From NCBI RefSeq assembly GCF_014192915.1, contig NZ_JACHYN010000006.1:248001-312000 (forward strand): a DNA stretch of 64,000 bases, read 5' to 3'. Positions within the stretch are counted from its first letter, which is position 1. Every line of letters starts with the position of its first letter. Below the pieces are notes generated by a model. The model saw only the letters and a list, made by a program, of their open reading frames with translations. It did not search any database and had not been told where the DNA came from. Below, piece by piece: positions 54,896 through 62,638 of the stretch. The position numbers and the translations under genes were made by a program. Source of the DNA: Azospirillum sp. OGB3. GTDB taxonomy: Bacteria; Pseudomonadota; Alphaproteobacteria; Azospirillales; Azospirillaceae.

Positions 54896-56221
54896 TCACT
54901 CGGGGAGCGCGCCGGCCTGACCGGCGGCGAAGGCCCGCGCCTGCCCGTGCGTGGCGATCCCCCGCCGGTCAAGCTGCTTCAGCAGAACCGCGGCCAGTTC
55001 CGCCTCGACCAGGGCGGGGGCGAAGGGCCCCATGCGGCGGTCGGTTGCGATGCCGAAGGCGGCGGCCAGCCGATCCAGCGACGCCCCCTCCAGCGCTGGA
55101 TCGAGGGCCGCGGCCAGCCGGGCGAGGTCGAGCGTCGGCGGTGCCTCCGGCTCCGGCAGGCCGGCGTCGCGGCAGGCGCGGGCCAGCGTGCCGAGCGACG
55201 CCTCCACCCCCACGCCGACCACCGCGCAGCCGCGCAGGGCGTCGGCGATCACCGGCCAGGCCGCGGCGAAGGGGCGCGCGCCCTCCACCATCGCCGCTGT
55301 CACGCCGTGGACCGCCGTGCCCTCCGCCGGAATGGGCGCGCCGGGATCGATGAACAGCTCCAGCGACAGGCTGCGGAAGACGCGCGGCCCCACCATCCGC
55401 ACCGTGCCGACCGCGACGACCGGCCCCTCCTCTACCCGCCCGGCGACGGGTGCCATGGCGGTGGCGACCCACAGGCTGACCATCGGCAGGGCGGGCAGCG
55501 GGTCCTCGTCGCCGAGATGGATGGGACGGGCGTTGGGGCGCAGAAGCCGCCGCTCGCCGGACAGCCGCGGCGGCACCTCCCCCGCCTTCGCCGGGAAAAC
55601 CAGGGCGATCCCCGACTGGAGCCCCAGATCCTTGACCCGCACCGGCACCTCTCCCCCCTGGGCGCGGCGCAGCAGGGCGGAGACCATCTGGCCGTCCTCG
55701 CGCGCCCGCTCGATGGCGCGGAACAGTTCGGGGCGCGACAGGTGGTCGTAGATGTCGGCTCCGGCCTCCAACCCGAGATGAGCCGAGGCCGCGGGATTCA
55801 GCGTGTCGATCCGCCCGAAATCGTCGAGCACCACCACCGGTTCCTCCAGCGCGGCGATCACGCCGGCCAGCCGCTCGCCCGGACGGCTTTCGCCGTGGCG
55901 GCCGTGGCGCAGCGCCTCCGCCGCCGCCCGCGCGAGGTCGCCGGCCTCGTCCTCCTTCGCATCGGCGGCGAGGGAGGCGGCGCTGCGCCCGCGCCACGCC
56001 GACAGGGTGTCGCGCAGCCGATCCAGATCGCGGAAATGGCGGTTCAGCCGGGCAAAGGCCATCCACAACGCCAGCACGCCGAGCCCGACCGCCCCCATGT
56101 CCAGCAACGAACGCTCGGGGTCGGCGACGGCCAGCCGCCCGATCTCCACCCCCAGGAAGGCGAGCGCCATGCCCGCCACCGCAAAGCCCAACACCGCCGA
56201 ACGCCACGCCCCGCCCCGCAT
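54896..56221 (-). CDS. Membrane PAS protein with degenerate DnaQ-like exonuclease domain
   Basis: A 441-residue protein. Two membrane helices lie in the first 60 residues, followed by a charged linker, a PAS domain (ALEEPVVVLDDFGRIDTLNP onward, about 120-215), a linker, and a DnaQ-like domain (about 250-430). The domain keeps the fold signature FIDPGAPIPAEGTAVHGVT and SLDRLAAAFGI, but the DxET of motif I reads VATAM, the NxxFD of motif II reads VEASL, and the H-x4-D of motif III is absent. It is therefore predicted catalytically inactive, possibly a sensor. Start at ATG with GGAGG seven bases upstream. No partner gene is adjacent. Confidence 0.8.
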   Translation of the reverse strand: MRGGAWRSAVLGFAVAGMALAFLGVEIGRLAVADPERSLLDMGAVGLGVLALWMAFARLNRHFRDLDRLRDTLSAWRGRSAASLAADAKEDEAGDLARAAAEALRHGRHGESRPGERLAGVIAALEEPVVVLDDFGRIDTLNPAASAHLGLEAGADIYDHLSRPELFRAIERAREDGQMVSALLRRAQGGEVPVRVKDLGLQSGIALVFPAKAGEVPPRLSGERRLLRPNARPIHLGDEDPLPALPMVSLWVATAMAPVAGRVEEGPVVAVGTVRMVGPRVFRSLSLELFIDPGAPIPAEGTAVHGVTAAMVEGARPFAAAWPVIADALRGCAVVGVGVEASLGTLARACRDAGLPEPEAPPTLDLARLAAALDPALEGASLDRLAAAFGIATDRRMGPFAPALVEAELAAVLLKQLDRRGIATHGQARAFAAGQAGALPE

Positions 56222-56319
56222 CGGGCCGCCTCCACACACCGTACGAATGGCGCGACTGTAACGCTCCCGGATGCCGGCGGAAAGGGAGCGGGCGGGTCAG
56301 CCCTCCCGCTCCTGCCCTG

Positions 56320-57003
56320 CTAATCCGCTGCGAAGCAGTAGAGCAGCCCCGCACCGCCCGTGCTCCTCAAGGCGTCCTGGCTGCAGCCGCCCCGTGTCAG
56401 ATGGGAGCTGTTCCAGGATTTGGCCGGCGGGTCATCGCCAAGACCGATGCGGTCGTGATGGCCGACCATGGCGGCGCCCTCCGTCCCGCTGCGGGTCCAG
56501 TTGCCGCAGGTCCGGTCCTCCGCATCGCCGAAGGCCGTGCCGTCGGGCTGGCTGCCGGTCAGGATGTCGTGGGTGTTGGGGGTGTCGCCGCGGCCTTTGA
56601 CCGTCTCGCCGGTTTCGGTCAGCCCGGTCTGCTTGGTCAGGCCGTTGGTGGCGTGCAGATCCTCCACATTACGGGCGATCACCTGCCCCTTCGTGTTCTG
56701 CCAGGGGCCGGCGCCGATGCGGTCGCGTGCGTTCACCGCGGGCCGGCCGTCCGCCGCCTGGGTGGACAGATAGGCCTTCCAGTCGCGGTTCCCCGCCCCG
56801 ACGGCCTGCGCCAGTTGCCGGCAATGGCGGTCCGCACCCTCCAGGCCGCCGAAGTCGGCGCCCTTTCCCAATCCGACGCTGGTGATGAAAAAACTCATGC
56901 CCGTGGAATTGCCAGGCGTCTGCGCTGGTGCCGGCATCGCCGGCAGCAGAACCGCCGCTGACATCGCAGCGCCGATACCAGCCCCGAAGATGGTGCGGAT
57001 CAT
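56320..57003 (-). CDS. Secreted lectin-like protein
   Basis: A 227-residue exported protein: signal peptide about 1-28 (cut after APA). The mature part is rich in conserved Gly, Trp, Asn and Cys: FFITSVGLGKGADFGGLEGADRHC, GNRDWKAYLS, NARDRIGAGPWQN, PNTHDILTGS, CGNWTRSG, VGHHDRIGLG, WNSSHLTRGGC and GLLYCFA. The order resembles bacterial proteins annotated as lectins with an endostatin/C-type-lectin-like fold, common in Bradyrhizobium and relatives; I assign the family from these landmarks only. Four to six cysteines suggest disulfides. GGGGAGGG precedes the ATG. Carbohydrate binding is not shown. Confidence 0.6.
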   Translation of the reverse strand: MIRTIFGAGIGAAMSAAVLLPAMPAPAQTPGNSTGMSFFITSVGLGKGADFGGLEGADRHCRQLAQAVGAGNRDWKAYLSTQAADGRPAVNARDRIGAGPWQNTKGQVIARNVEDLHATNGLTKQTGLTETGETVKGRGDTPNTHDILTGSQPDGTAFGDAEDRTCGNWTRSGTEGAAMVGHHDRIGLGDDPPAKSWNSSHLTRGGCSQDALRSTGGAGLLYCFAAD

Positions 57004-57416
57004 GGATGCCCTCCCCTGCCTTGTTGTTTGGACGATGGTGGTTCGTGGACGCCCGGATGGAAGGCTTTATTCCCCCTCCCCTTCAGTGCGTCGCCCATCC
57101 GCATGGCCGATCCTTCTTTTTTCCCCTTCCGATGTGGCGCAGAATCCTTAAGGTCTGCCCCGGTCTCGCCATGCCGGTCTCGCCATGCCGGTCTTTCGCA
57201 AAACTTTAGTACGAATTTCGAACCACTTTGCCTCCATAAAGACAAAAAGCTTTATGCAACTCAAAATAATAATGAGAGAAAGCGCGAACGAACACACGCT
57301 CTCGTTATCACGTCTTTAAACATTCAAAGACTTATTCGAGCGCTGTTAATCGCTCATTAAGGCAATTTCGGCAGATTTGGTCTTGCGCTTTCCTTCACAT
57401 TTTTTTGGGTCCGGCG
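57004..57416. other. Divergent AT-rich intergenic region with CtrA box and tandem repeat
   Basis: 413 bp with clearly lower GC, especially 57200-57360. It holds the CtrA-like box at 57346-57360, a 14-bp tandem repeat (GGTCTCGCCATGCC) at 57162-57189, and AT-rich stretches with several inverted repeats (ATAAAG...CTTTAT near 57234-57253). No gene or RNA is evident. Confidence 0.55.
57346..57360 (+). promoter_or_regulatory. Perfect CtrA-like box upstream of the TadG-like gene
   Basis: TTAA, seven bases, TTAA, 57 bp before the TadG-like ATG. CtrA controls Flp-type pilus genes in Caulobacter, so the pairing makes sense. Confidence 0.55.
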
Positions 57417-57863
57417 ATGGTGATGGTTTACCACCCTTACGCGCTCCAGCATCGGCAGGAACGGCGATCCGGGCGCAGGCTCGCGCTGGCCTTGATCGTC
57501 GCGCTCGGCCTCCCCCTGACTGTGGGCGCCGGCTACACCCTGGAAACGGTGCGTGGCTATGCGGTGCAGGCGCGGCTGGCGCAGGCGGTTGACGCTGCTG
57601 CCCTGGCGGGTGGGCGCGTCATGTTCGACGATCAGCGGGACGGCCACATCCGCACCTTCTTCGACAATGCCTTTTCCAAGAGCTTCCTGGGCGCCCACAC
57701 CGCGGCGCTGAGGATTGAGGACGATACGAACAGCGGCGTGCTGACGGTGCACGGCCGGGCCACAGTCAAGGCGCTGTTCACCCGCGTCCTGGGCGGCAGC
57801 GACCTGATCGTGGAGGCGCAGTCGGTCGTCCGCCGCAACGTCCGTGGACGCAAGGGGGCTTAA
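57417..57863 (+). CDS. TadG-like (Flp pilus assembly) protein, short stand-alone form
   Basis: A 148-residue protein with a basic N-terminus, one membrane helix (about 19-38) and the TadE/TadG hallmark after it: an alpha-helical stretch AVQARLAQAVDAAALAGGRV, then strands such as GVLTVHGRATVKALFTRVLGG. Full TadG has a long C-terminal von Willebrand-type domain; this protein lacks it, and no other tad genes are nearby. A perfect CtrA-like box lies 57 bp upstream. The start is uncertain: three clustered ATG/GTG codons, weak ribosome sites. A truncated orphan pilus component, or one serving a distant tad cluster. Confidence 0.7.
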   Translation: MVMVYHPYALQHRQERRSGRRLALALIVALGLPLTVGAGYTLETVRGYAVQARLAQAVDAAALAGGRVMFDDQRDGHIRTFFDNAFSKSFLGAHTAALRIEDDTNSGVLTVHGRATVKALFTRVLGGSDLIVEAQSVVRRNVRGRKGA

Positions 57864-58005
57864 ACCCTTCGAAGCGCATCACTCGGCGCCGTCGGATGGA
57901 CAGCCACCACGGCGCCATGACCCCTGACCGATTTTTTTAAGGCATCGGGAAGGTTTGCGCTGATACCATGCGGGTCAAGGCTCAACCCCAACCCGCCCTG
58001 CCCCC

Positions 58006-58470
58006 GTGTCCAGCATCCTGTCCCTATCATCGGCGTCGAACGCTCAATCCCTGTCCGGGATGAGCAAGATTCGGCAGATGCTGGCCAGCGAAGCCATCGC
58101 GGTGCAGCCCATCCGGCGCGTGCCGGGGGAGCAGGAACGCCGGCGGTCCGACGATGTCTCGGCCACCGACGATGCGCTGAAAAGCGGACAGCGGACGGAA
58201 CTGGGCGGAGCGGACGGCAACCGCGCCGGCCGTGCCGGTTCCTCCGCGACATTCGCGCTGGGCGACGCGGAGGCCGGTGACCGGCCGGTGACCGGCGCGT
58301 CGCCGCGCCTGAACGCCATGCCCAACGCCGGATTCATCGCGCAGAGCATCCATCAGGACGCCATGGGCAGCGGCCTGCACATCGAGCCCTGGTCCGCCGC
58401 CATCACCGCCTACCGCAAGGCCGACGCCGCGGCCTATGCGGCCGGGACGTCGGCTGGGGTGTCCGTCTAG
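58006..58470 (+). CDS. Hypothetical protein
   Basis: A 154-residue protein I do not recognise. The first 100 residues are polar, low-complexity (Ser, Arg, Asp, Ala) and probably disordered; the C-terminal 50 residues are more regular: NAGFIAQSIHQDAMGSGLHIEPWSAAITAYRKAD, a possible helix. Proposed start is GTG 58006 with no good ribosome site; ATG 58060 is alternative. The frame has normal codon bias. It is convergent with bacterioferritin. Moderate confidence that it is a gene. Confidence 0.5.
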   Translation: MSSILSLSSASNAQSLSGMSKIRQMLASEAIAVQPIRRVPGEQERRRSDDVSATDDALKSGQRTELGGADGNRAGRAGSSATFALGDAEAGDRPVTGASPRLNAMPNAGFIAQSIHQDAMGSGLHIEPWSAAITAYRKADAAAYAAGTSAGVSV

Positions 58471-58492
58471 GCGGCGGACAGCTCCCCATCGC

Positions 58493-58978
58493 TTAGGACG
58501 AGGAGTCCTCGCCGTAGATCTGTTCCTGCTGGTAGGCGGTCAGGCCCACGCGCTGGATCAGGTCGAGCTGGGTCTCCAGCCAGTCGATGTGCTCCTCGGT
58601 GTCCTCCAGGATCTCCCGGAAGATCTCGCGGCTCTGGTAGTCGCGCACCGCGTCGCAGTCGGCGATGGCCTCCAGCAGGTTGCCGCGGTTGTGGCTCTCG
58701 ATGCCCAGGTCGGCGGTGAACATCTCCGGCAGATCCTCGCCGATCTTCAGCTTGTGCAGGTCCTGAAGGTTGGGAAGGCCTTCCAGGAACAGGATGCGCT
58801 CGATCAGCTTGTCGGCGTGCTTCATCTCGCCGATGGATTCCTCGTAGACCTTGCCCGCCAGCCGGTGCAGGCCCCAGTTCTTCAACATGCGGGCGTGCAG
58901 GAAATACTGGTTGATGGCCGTCAGCTCGTTCGTCAGAATCGTGTTGAGGTGCCGGATAACCTTCGGATCACCTTTCAT
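58493..58978 (-). CDS. bfr: Bacterioferritin
   Basis: A 161-residue haem-ferritin subunit that stores iron in a 24-mer. Ferroxidase ligands are in place: E18, E51, H54 and the later [13 protein letters not shown] block, and the haem ligand M52 in GEMKHADKL is present. Length is standard. No Fur box is seen upstream, in contrast to bfd at 25 kb, which supplies electrons for iron release. It lies downstream of malQ with a 123-bp gap, probably on its own transcript. Confidence 0.96.
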   Translation of the reverse strand: MKGDPKVIRHLNTILTNELTAINQYFLHARMLKNWGLHRLAGKVYEESIGEMKHADKLIERILFLEGLPNLQDLHKLKIGEDLPEMFTADLGIESHNRGNLLEAIADCDAVRDYQSREIFREILEDTEEHIDWLETQLDLIQRVGLTAYQQEQIYGEDSSS

Positions 58979-59101
58979 CTACCCCTCCGTCTTGATTGGC
59001 CGCGCGGAATGGCGCGCGGCGCGCTGTTCTTTTGCCCGACGACTGTCGCCAAGTGTAAGCCAATAGCGCAGGATCGCAATCGGCTTCCGGTTCGGCTGGC
59101 T

Positions 59102-61291
59102 TCAGGACCGCTCGCTGCGCACGGCCTCGGCCAGCCGGCGCAGGCCTTCATCCTCGGCCATCGCCTCCACCGGCACGCCCAGGCGGCGGCGCCAGTTCGG
59201 GTGCTGGTCCACGGTGCCCGGCAGGTTCGGCTGCTCCACCTCGCCCAGAGCGTCCTCGATCTGCACCATGGCGATGCGGCCGGGCGAACGGGCGAGGTAG
59301 CGGTGCACCGCCTCCATCAACTCGCGCGAGAAGGGCTGCGAGCCCTCGTTGTTCGGGTAGCGGACCGGGCGAAGCCCTTCCCGCTCCAGCGCCTGGAGCA
59401 TCCACCAGCGGTCCACGCCGCGGTCCCAGACATCCTTGTTGCGCGCCGCCTCGTCGGGATAAAGGTCGAGCCGGGCCCGCCAGTCGAGGTCGCGGTTGGT
59501 CCAGAAGCCCTTGAAGGTGGCGAGGTCGTGGGTGGTGACCGTGACCATGGCCCCGGCGGGATACTCGTCCGGCGCCTTGAAGCCGCCGTCGTCGGCGCGC
59601 TCGAAATACAGCACGCGGTAGCTGAGGATGCCGGCCCGCTCCAGCGCCGGGCGGAAGCCTTCCGGCACGGTCCCGAGATCCTCGCCGATGACGATGCAGC
59701 GGTTGCGCCGGCTTTCCAGCGCGATGATCCGCAGCAGATCCTCGAACGGGTATTCGACATAGGCGCCGTCGCTGCCGTCCGCCGGAATCCAGAACAGGTG
59801 CTGCAGGGCCATCACATGGTCGATGCGCAGCGCCCCGGCATGGCGCATGTTGGCGCGCAGCATGGCGATGAAGCTGCCATAGGCCGATTCGCGCAAGCCC
59901 ACCGGCGACAGCGGGGCGAGGCCCCAGTTCTGCCCCTTCATGTTGAACTGGTCCGGCGGCGCGCCGACGTTGGCGCCCTGCACCAGGATGTCCGACTCGC
60001 CCCAGGCCGCCGCCCCGCCGGGGTGCGCCGCCACGGCGAGGTCGCGGTAGAAGCCGATGGGCAGCCCGGCCCGGCGCCCGCGCTCCGCCGCCGTGCCAAG
60101 CTGGCGGTCGGCCTCCCATTGCAGATATTCGAAGAAATTCACCCGTTCGGCCTGCTCGGCGGCGAAGGCCTGCACCTCCGGGCTGTCCGGGTGCTGGAAG
60201 GCCGGCGGCCAGCTCCGCCACATCCACTGGGAGGGGTCGCGGCGGTAGAAATGTTCGTGCAGCGCCTCGAACACGGCGTGGCGGCGCAGCGGCTCGCCCA
60301 TCTCGCGCCGGAACATCTCGAACGCCTCGCGCCGCGCGTCGCTCTCGCCCAGTGCCCGGAAGGTCGCGTGCAGCGCCTCCAGAACCGGCATCTTGAGGGC
60401 GGAGACGGCGGGATAGTCCACCAGTTCCGTCGCCCGCACGGCGGCCAGCCGCTGCCGGAACTCCTCCGACGCGATGAGGGCCTGCGCCTGCGGCGTGGCG
60501 GCAAGCTCCGGCACCCGCTCCACGTCGATGTAGAGGCTGTTGAGGAAGGTGCGGCTGCTCGGCGAATAGGGGCCGATGTGGTTGGGGTCGGCGGGGAACA
60601 GCGCGTGCAGCGGATTCAGCCCGACCAGCCCGGCCCCGAGCCCCGCCGCCGTCTCGGCGAAGCGCCCGAGGTCGTCGAAGTCGCCGATGCCCCAATCGTC
60701 GCCACTCTTCAGCGCATAGAGCTGGAGGCCGATGCCCCAGGTCCGCCCGCCGGGGATGACGTCCTCCACCGTCAGGCAGCGCTGCGGCGCGACGATCAGC
60801 ACCGTGCCGCCCTCCAGCGTCCCGCCCACGCCCTGGGGCCGGATCACCACCGACAGCCGGTGATAGCCGAGCGGCAGGGTCGGCGGCAGGCGGGTCGACA
60901 CCGTCCGCCGCTCGTAGGCCACGCCGTCGAGCACCCGCTGGTCGGCCAGCGGCAGGTTGCCGACACGCAGCGACGCGCGGTGGGCGAGCCCGCCCTCCTC
61001 GGTCAGCGTCCAGGTCAACTCGGCGTCCTCCAGCCCAGCCGGGACGGCCAGGGCGAGGCTGAGCGGCGCACCCTCGTCGATCACCAGGACGGGGGGCAAC
61101 ATGCGCCGCCACGCCCGGTCCTCCACCGCGTGCAGGCTCGCCGCCAGCTCCTCGCCTCTGCCGGCGGGATAGCCCATCGCGGCGGACAGAGCGCGCTTCG
61201 TCGCGTCAGAGGTCTCGCGCCGGTTGCCCCAGATGTCATGGTAGAAGGGCTCGATGCCAAGCCGTTCGGCAAGCCGGTCGAGATCGCTCAT
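59102..61291 (-). CDS. malQ: 4-alpha-glucanotransferase
   Basis: A 729-residue MalQ amylomaltase (glycoside hydrolase family 77) that transfers maltosyl and longer glucans. The N-terminal 190 residues are the extension seen in proteobacterial forms; then GIGLQLYALKSGDDWGIGDFDDLGRF, NPLHALFPADPNHIGPYSPSS, RIDHVMALQHLFWIP, the catalytic carboxylate region GEDLGTVP and VTTHDLATFKGFW. The ATG start has GGGGACC upstream. Same strand as the truncated glgX further on, pointing to a glycogen/maltodextrin locus, with a receiver-domain gene between. Confidence 0.95.
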   Translation of the reverse strand: MSDLDRLAERLGIEPFYHDIWGNRRETSDATKRALSAAMGYPAGRGEELAASLHAVEDRAWRRMLPPVLVIDEGAPLSLALAVPAGLEDAELTWTLTEEGGLAHRASLRVGNLPLADQRVLDGVAYERRTVSTRLPPTLPLGYHRLSVVIRPQGVGGTLEGGTVLIVAPQRCLTVEDVIPGGRTWGIGLQLYALKSGDDWGIGDFDDLGRFAETAAGLGAGLVGLNPLHALFPADPNHIGPYSPSSRTFLNSLYIDVERVPELAATPQAQALIASEEFRQRLAAVRATELVDYPAVSALKMPVLEALHATFRALGESDARREAFEMFRREMGEPLRRHAVFEALHEHFYRRDPSQWMWRSWPPAFQHPDSPEVQAFAAEQAERVNFFEYLQWEADRQLGTAAERGRRAGLPIGFYRDLAVAAHPGGAAAWGESDILVQGANVGAPPDQFNMKGQNWGLAPLSPVGLRESAYGSFIAMLRANMRHAGALRIDHVMALQHLFWIPADGSDGAYVEYPFEDLLRIIALESRRNRCIVIGEDLGTVPEGFRPALERAGILSYRVLYFERADDGGFKAPDEYPAGAMVTVTTHDLATFKGFWTNRDLDWRARLDLYPDEAARNKDVWDRGVDRWWMLQALEREGLRPVRYPNNEGSQPFSRELMEAVHRYLARSPGRIAMVQIEDALGEVEQPNLPGTVDQHPNWRRRLGVPVEAMAEDEGLRRLAEAVRSERS

Positions 61292-61513
61292 TCAGGGGTC
61301 CCCGCGTTTGTCGGTCGTGGCGTCTTGGTGGCGTCGTTCTGGCCGCAACGGCCTGCGCGCGAGCATTGCGCGTCGGGCCGATTCCGTCCAGCCCCGAACA
61401 TTCGAATTTCCATACTGACCGCAACGCTTTCGCGCACGGCGACGGGGCAAGGGTGACAACGCGCCGCAACCTTGGATGATCCGGCCTCCTTCAGCGGCTC
61501 ACCATTTGCGGGA

Positions 61514-62551
61514 TCACGACCCGATCGCCTCTTTCGCGGCATCGCCATTCGCCGCAGGCACCGCGACGGCGGCCCGCGCGGCCTCCGCCTTGGCCTGCGC
61601 CATCTGTTCCAGCCGGGAGCGATAACCGGTCACGGCGGCGGCGACCTCCGCCATCATCGCGTCGAGCGGGCGGGCCTTGTCCACCGCCTGCATCAGGTCG
61701 CGGGCGAGAGCGCGCGCGCTCTCCAGTTCCTCCGCCGCGACGGCGCCCGATTCGGCGTGGAGCCGCAGCCGCTCGGCCATCATCTTCAGGGACTTGGCGA
61801 CCGATTCCGCCGGCCCCGGCTCGCTCAGGTCGTCGAGGCGGCGCAGCAGGTCGTCGAGGAAGGTGGGAACGCGTGCCACATGCTCCACCGCCATCCGCTC
61901 CGGCGGACGGGCGGTCAGGCCAGGGGCCGCGAACTCGATCAGGAAGGCGACCTGCACGCTGATGCGCAGCAGCTTCTGCTCGTTGACGAAGTGGTTGGCT
62001 TCAGCCATGAGCTGCCGGGCGTTGATGTGCGCCCAGCGGTTGGTCGCCTTCAGCCGCAGCGTGTTCGGTGCGTCGAGCAGCGGCACCTGGGCGCCCTCGC
62101 GCGGCGACTTGCGGCGATCCGGACCCGTGTAGTCTGCGGTCACCACGAATTTCTTGCGCGATTCGATCAGGGCGGCCAGACGGTCCTGCACCTTCTTGGG
62201 CGAGACCGGCTTCACCAGCAGGTCGTCCGCCCCGGCGTTGGTGACGCGCATGACCAGAAGCGGTGTCGGCTGCCACGTCGTGGCGACGATGCAGGCGTAG
62301 GGGTTGCGGGTGTCCGGCTCGTTGCGCAAGCGGCGAATGAGGCGCAGAGCCTCCGTCTCCTCCCCGTCTGTGTCCAACAGGATCAGGTCCGGTGTGGCAG
62401 CGGTCACCGTGTCCGCCGCATCCTGAACCGAGCCATGGATACCCGTCCGCTTCATCCCCAGCCGCGCCAACACTTCGCGCATGACACGCTGGCTGTTGGA
62501 CTGCGTGTCGATGATGGCCGCATCAACCAGGGAGAAGTCATAGTCGGGCAT
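61514..62551 (-). CDS. Receiver-domain protein with helical C-terminus
   Basis: A 345-residue protein. The first 125 residues form a receiver (CheY-like) domain with phospho-acceptor Asp in LILLDTDGEE, a T near the fourth strand (VATTW) and K in LLVKPVSPKK, but the first-strand acidic pair reads IDT instead of DD. There is no DNA-binding or enzymatic output: a basic linker (GPDRRKSP) leads into about 200 mostly helical residues with Ala/Glu-rich stretches. It sits between glgX and malQ on the same strand (87-bp and 222-bp gaps). It might act through protein-protein contacts. Kinase partner unknown. Confidence 0.75.
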   Translation of the reverse strand: MPDYDFSLVDAAIIDTQSNSQRVMREVLARLGMKRTGIHGSVQDAADTVTAATPDLILLDTDGEETEALRLIRRLRNEPDTRNPYACIVATTWQPTPLLVMRVTNAGADDLLVKPVSPKKVQDRLAALIESRKKFVVTADYTGPDRRKSPREGAQVPLLDAPNTLRLKATNRWAHINARQLMAEANHFVNEQKLLRISVQVAFLIEFAAPGLTARPPERMAVEHVARVPTFLDDLLRRLDDLSEPGPAESVAKSLKMMAERLRLHAESGAVAAEELESARALARDLMQAVDKARPLDAMMAEVAAAVTGYRSRLEQMAQAKAEAARAAVAVPAANGDAAKEAIGS

Positions 62552-62638
62552 GCGTCGGTTCCGCGAAAACCGGAGGTGGATAAGCCACCCCCGGTCCCGA
62601 CGTTAGCACAGGCGGAAAAAACCACCTATTGACCCGCA

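Noticed and set aside
54286-54972. N-terminal extension of EttA of about 229 codons
   Set aside because: It overlaps the YaiI/YqxD gene in antisense and adds nothing known in EttA; the ATG at 54285 gives the standard length.
57234-57253. ATAAAG...CTTTAT as a second site for the ArsR-methyltransferase regulator
   Set aside because: The half-sites are separated by eight bases, unlike the contiguous 16-bp palindrome, and no methionine gene is nearby.
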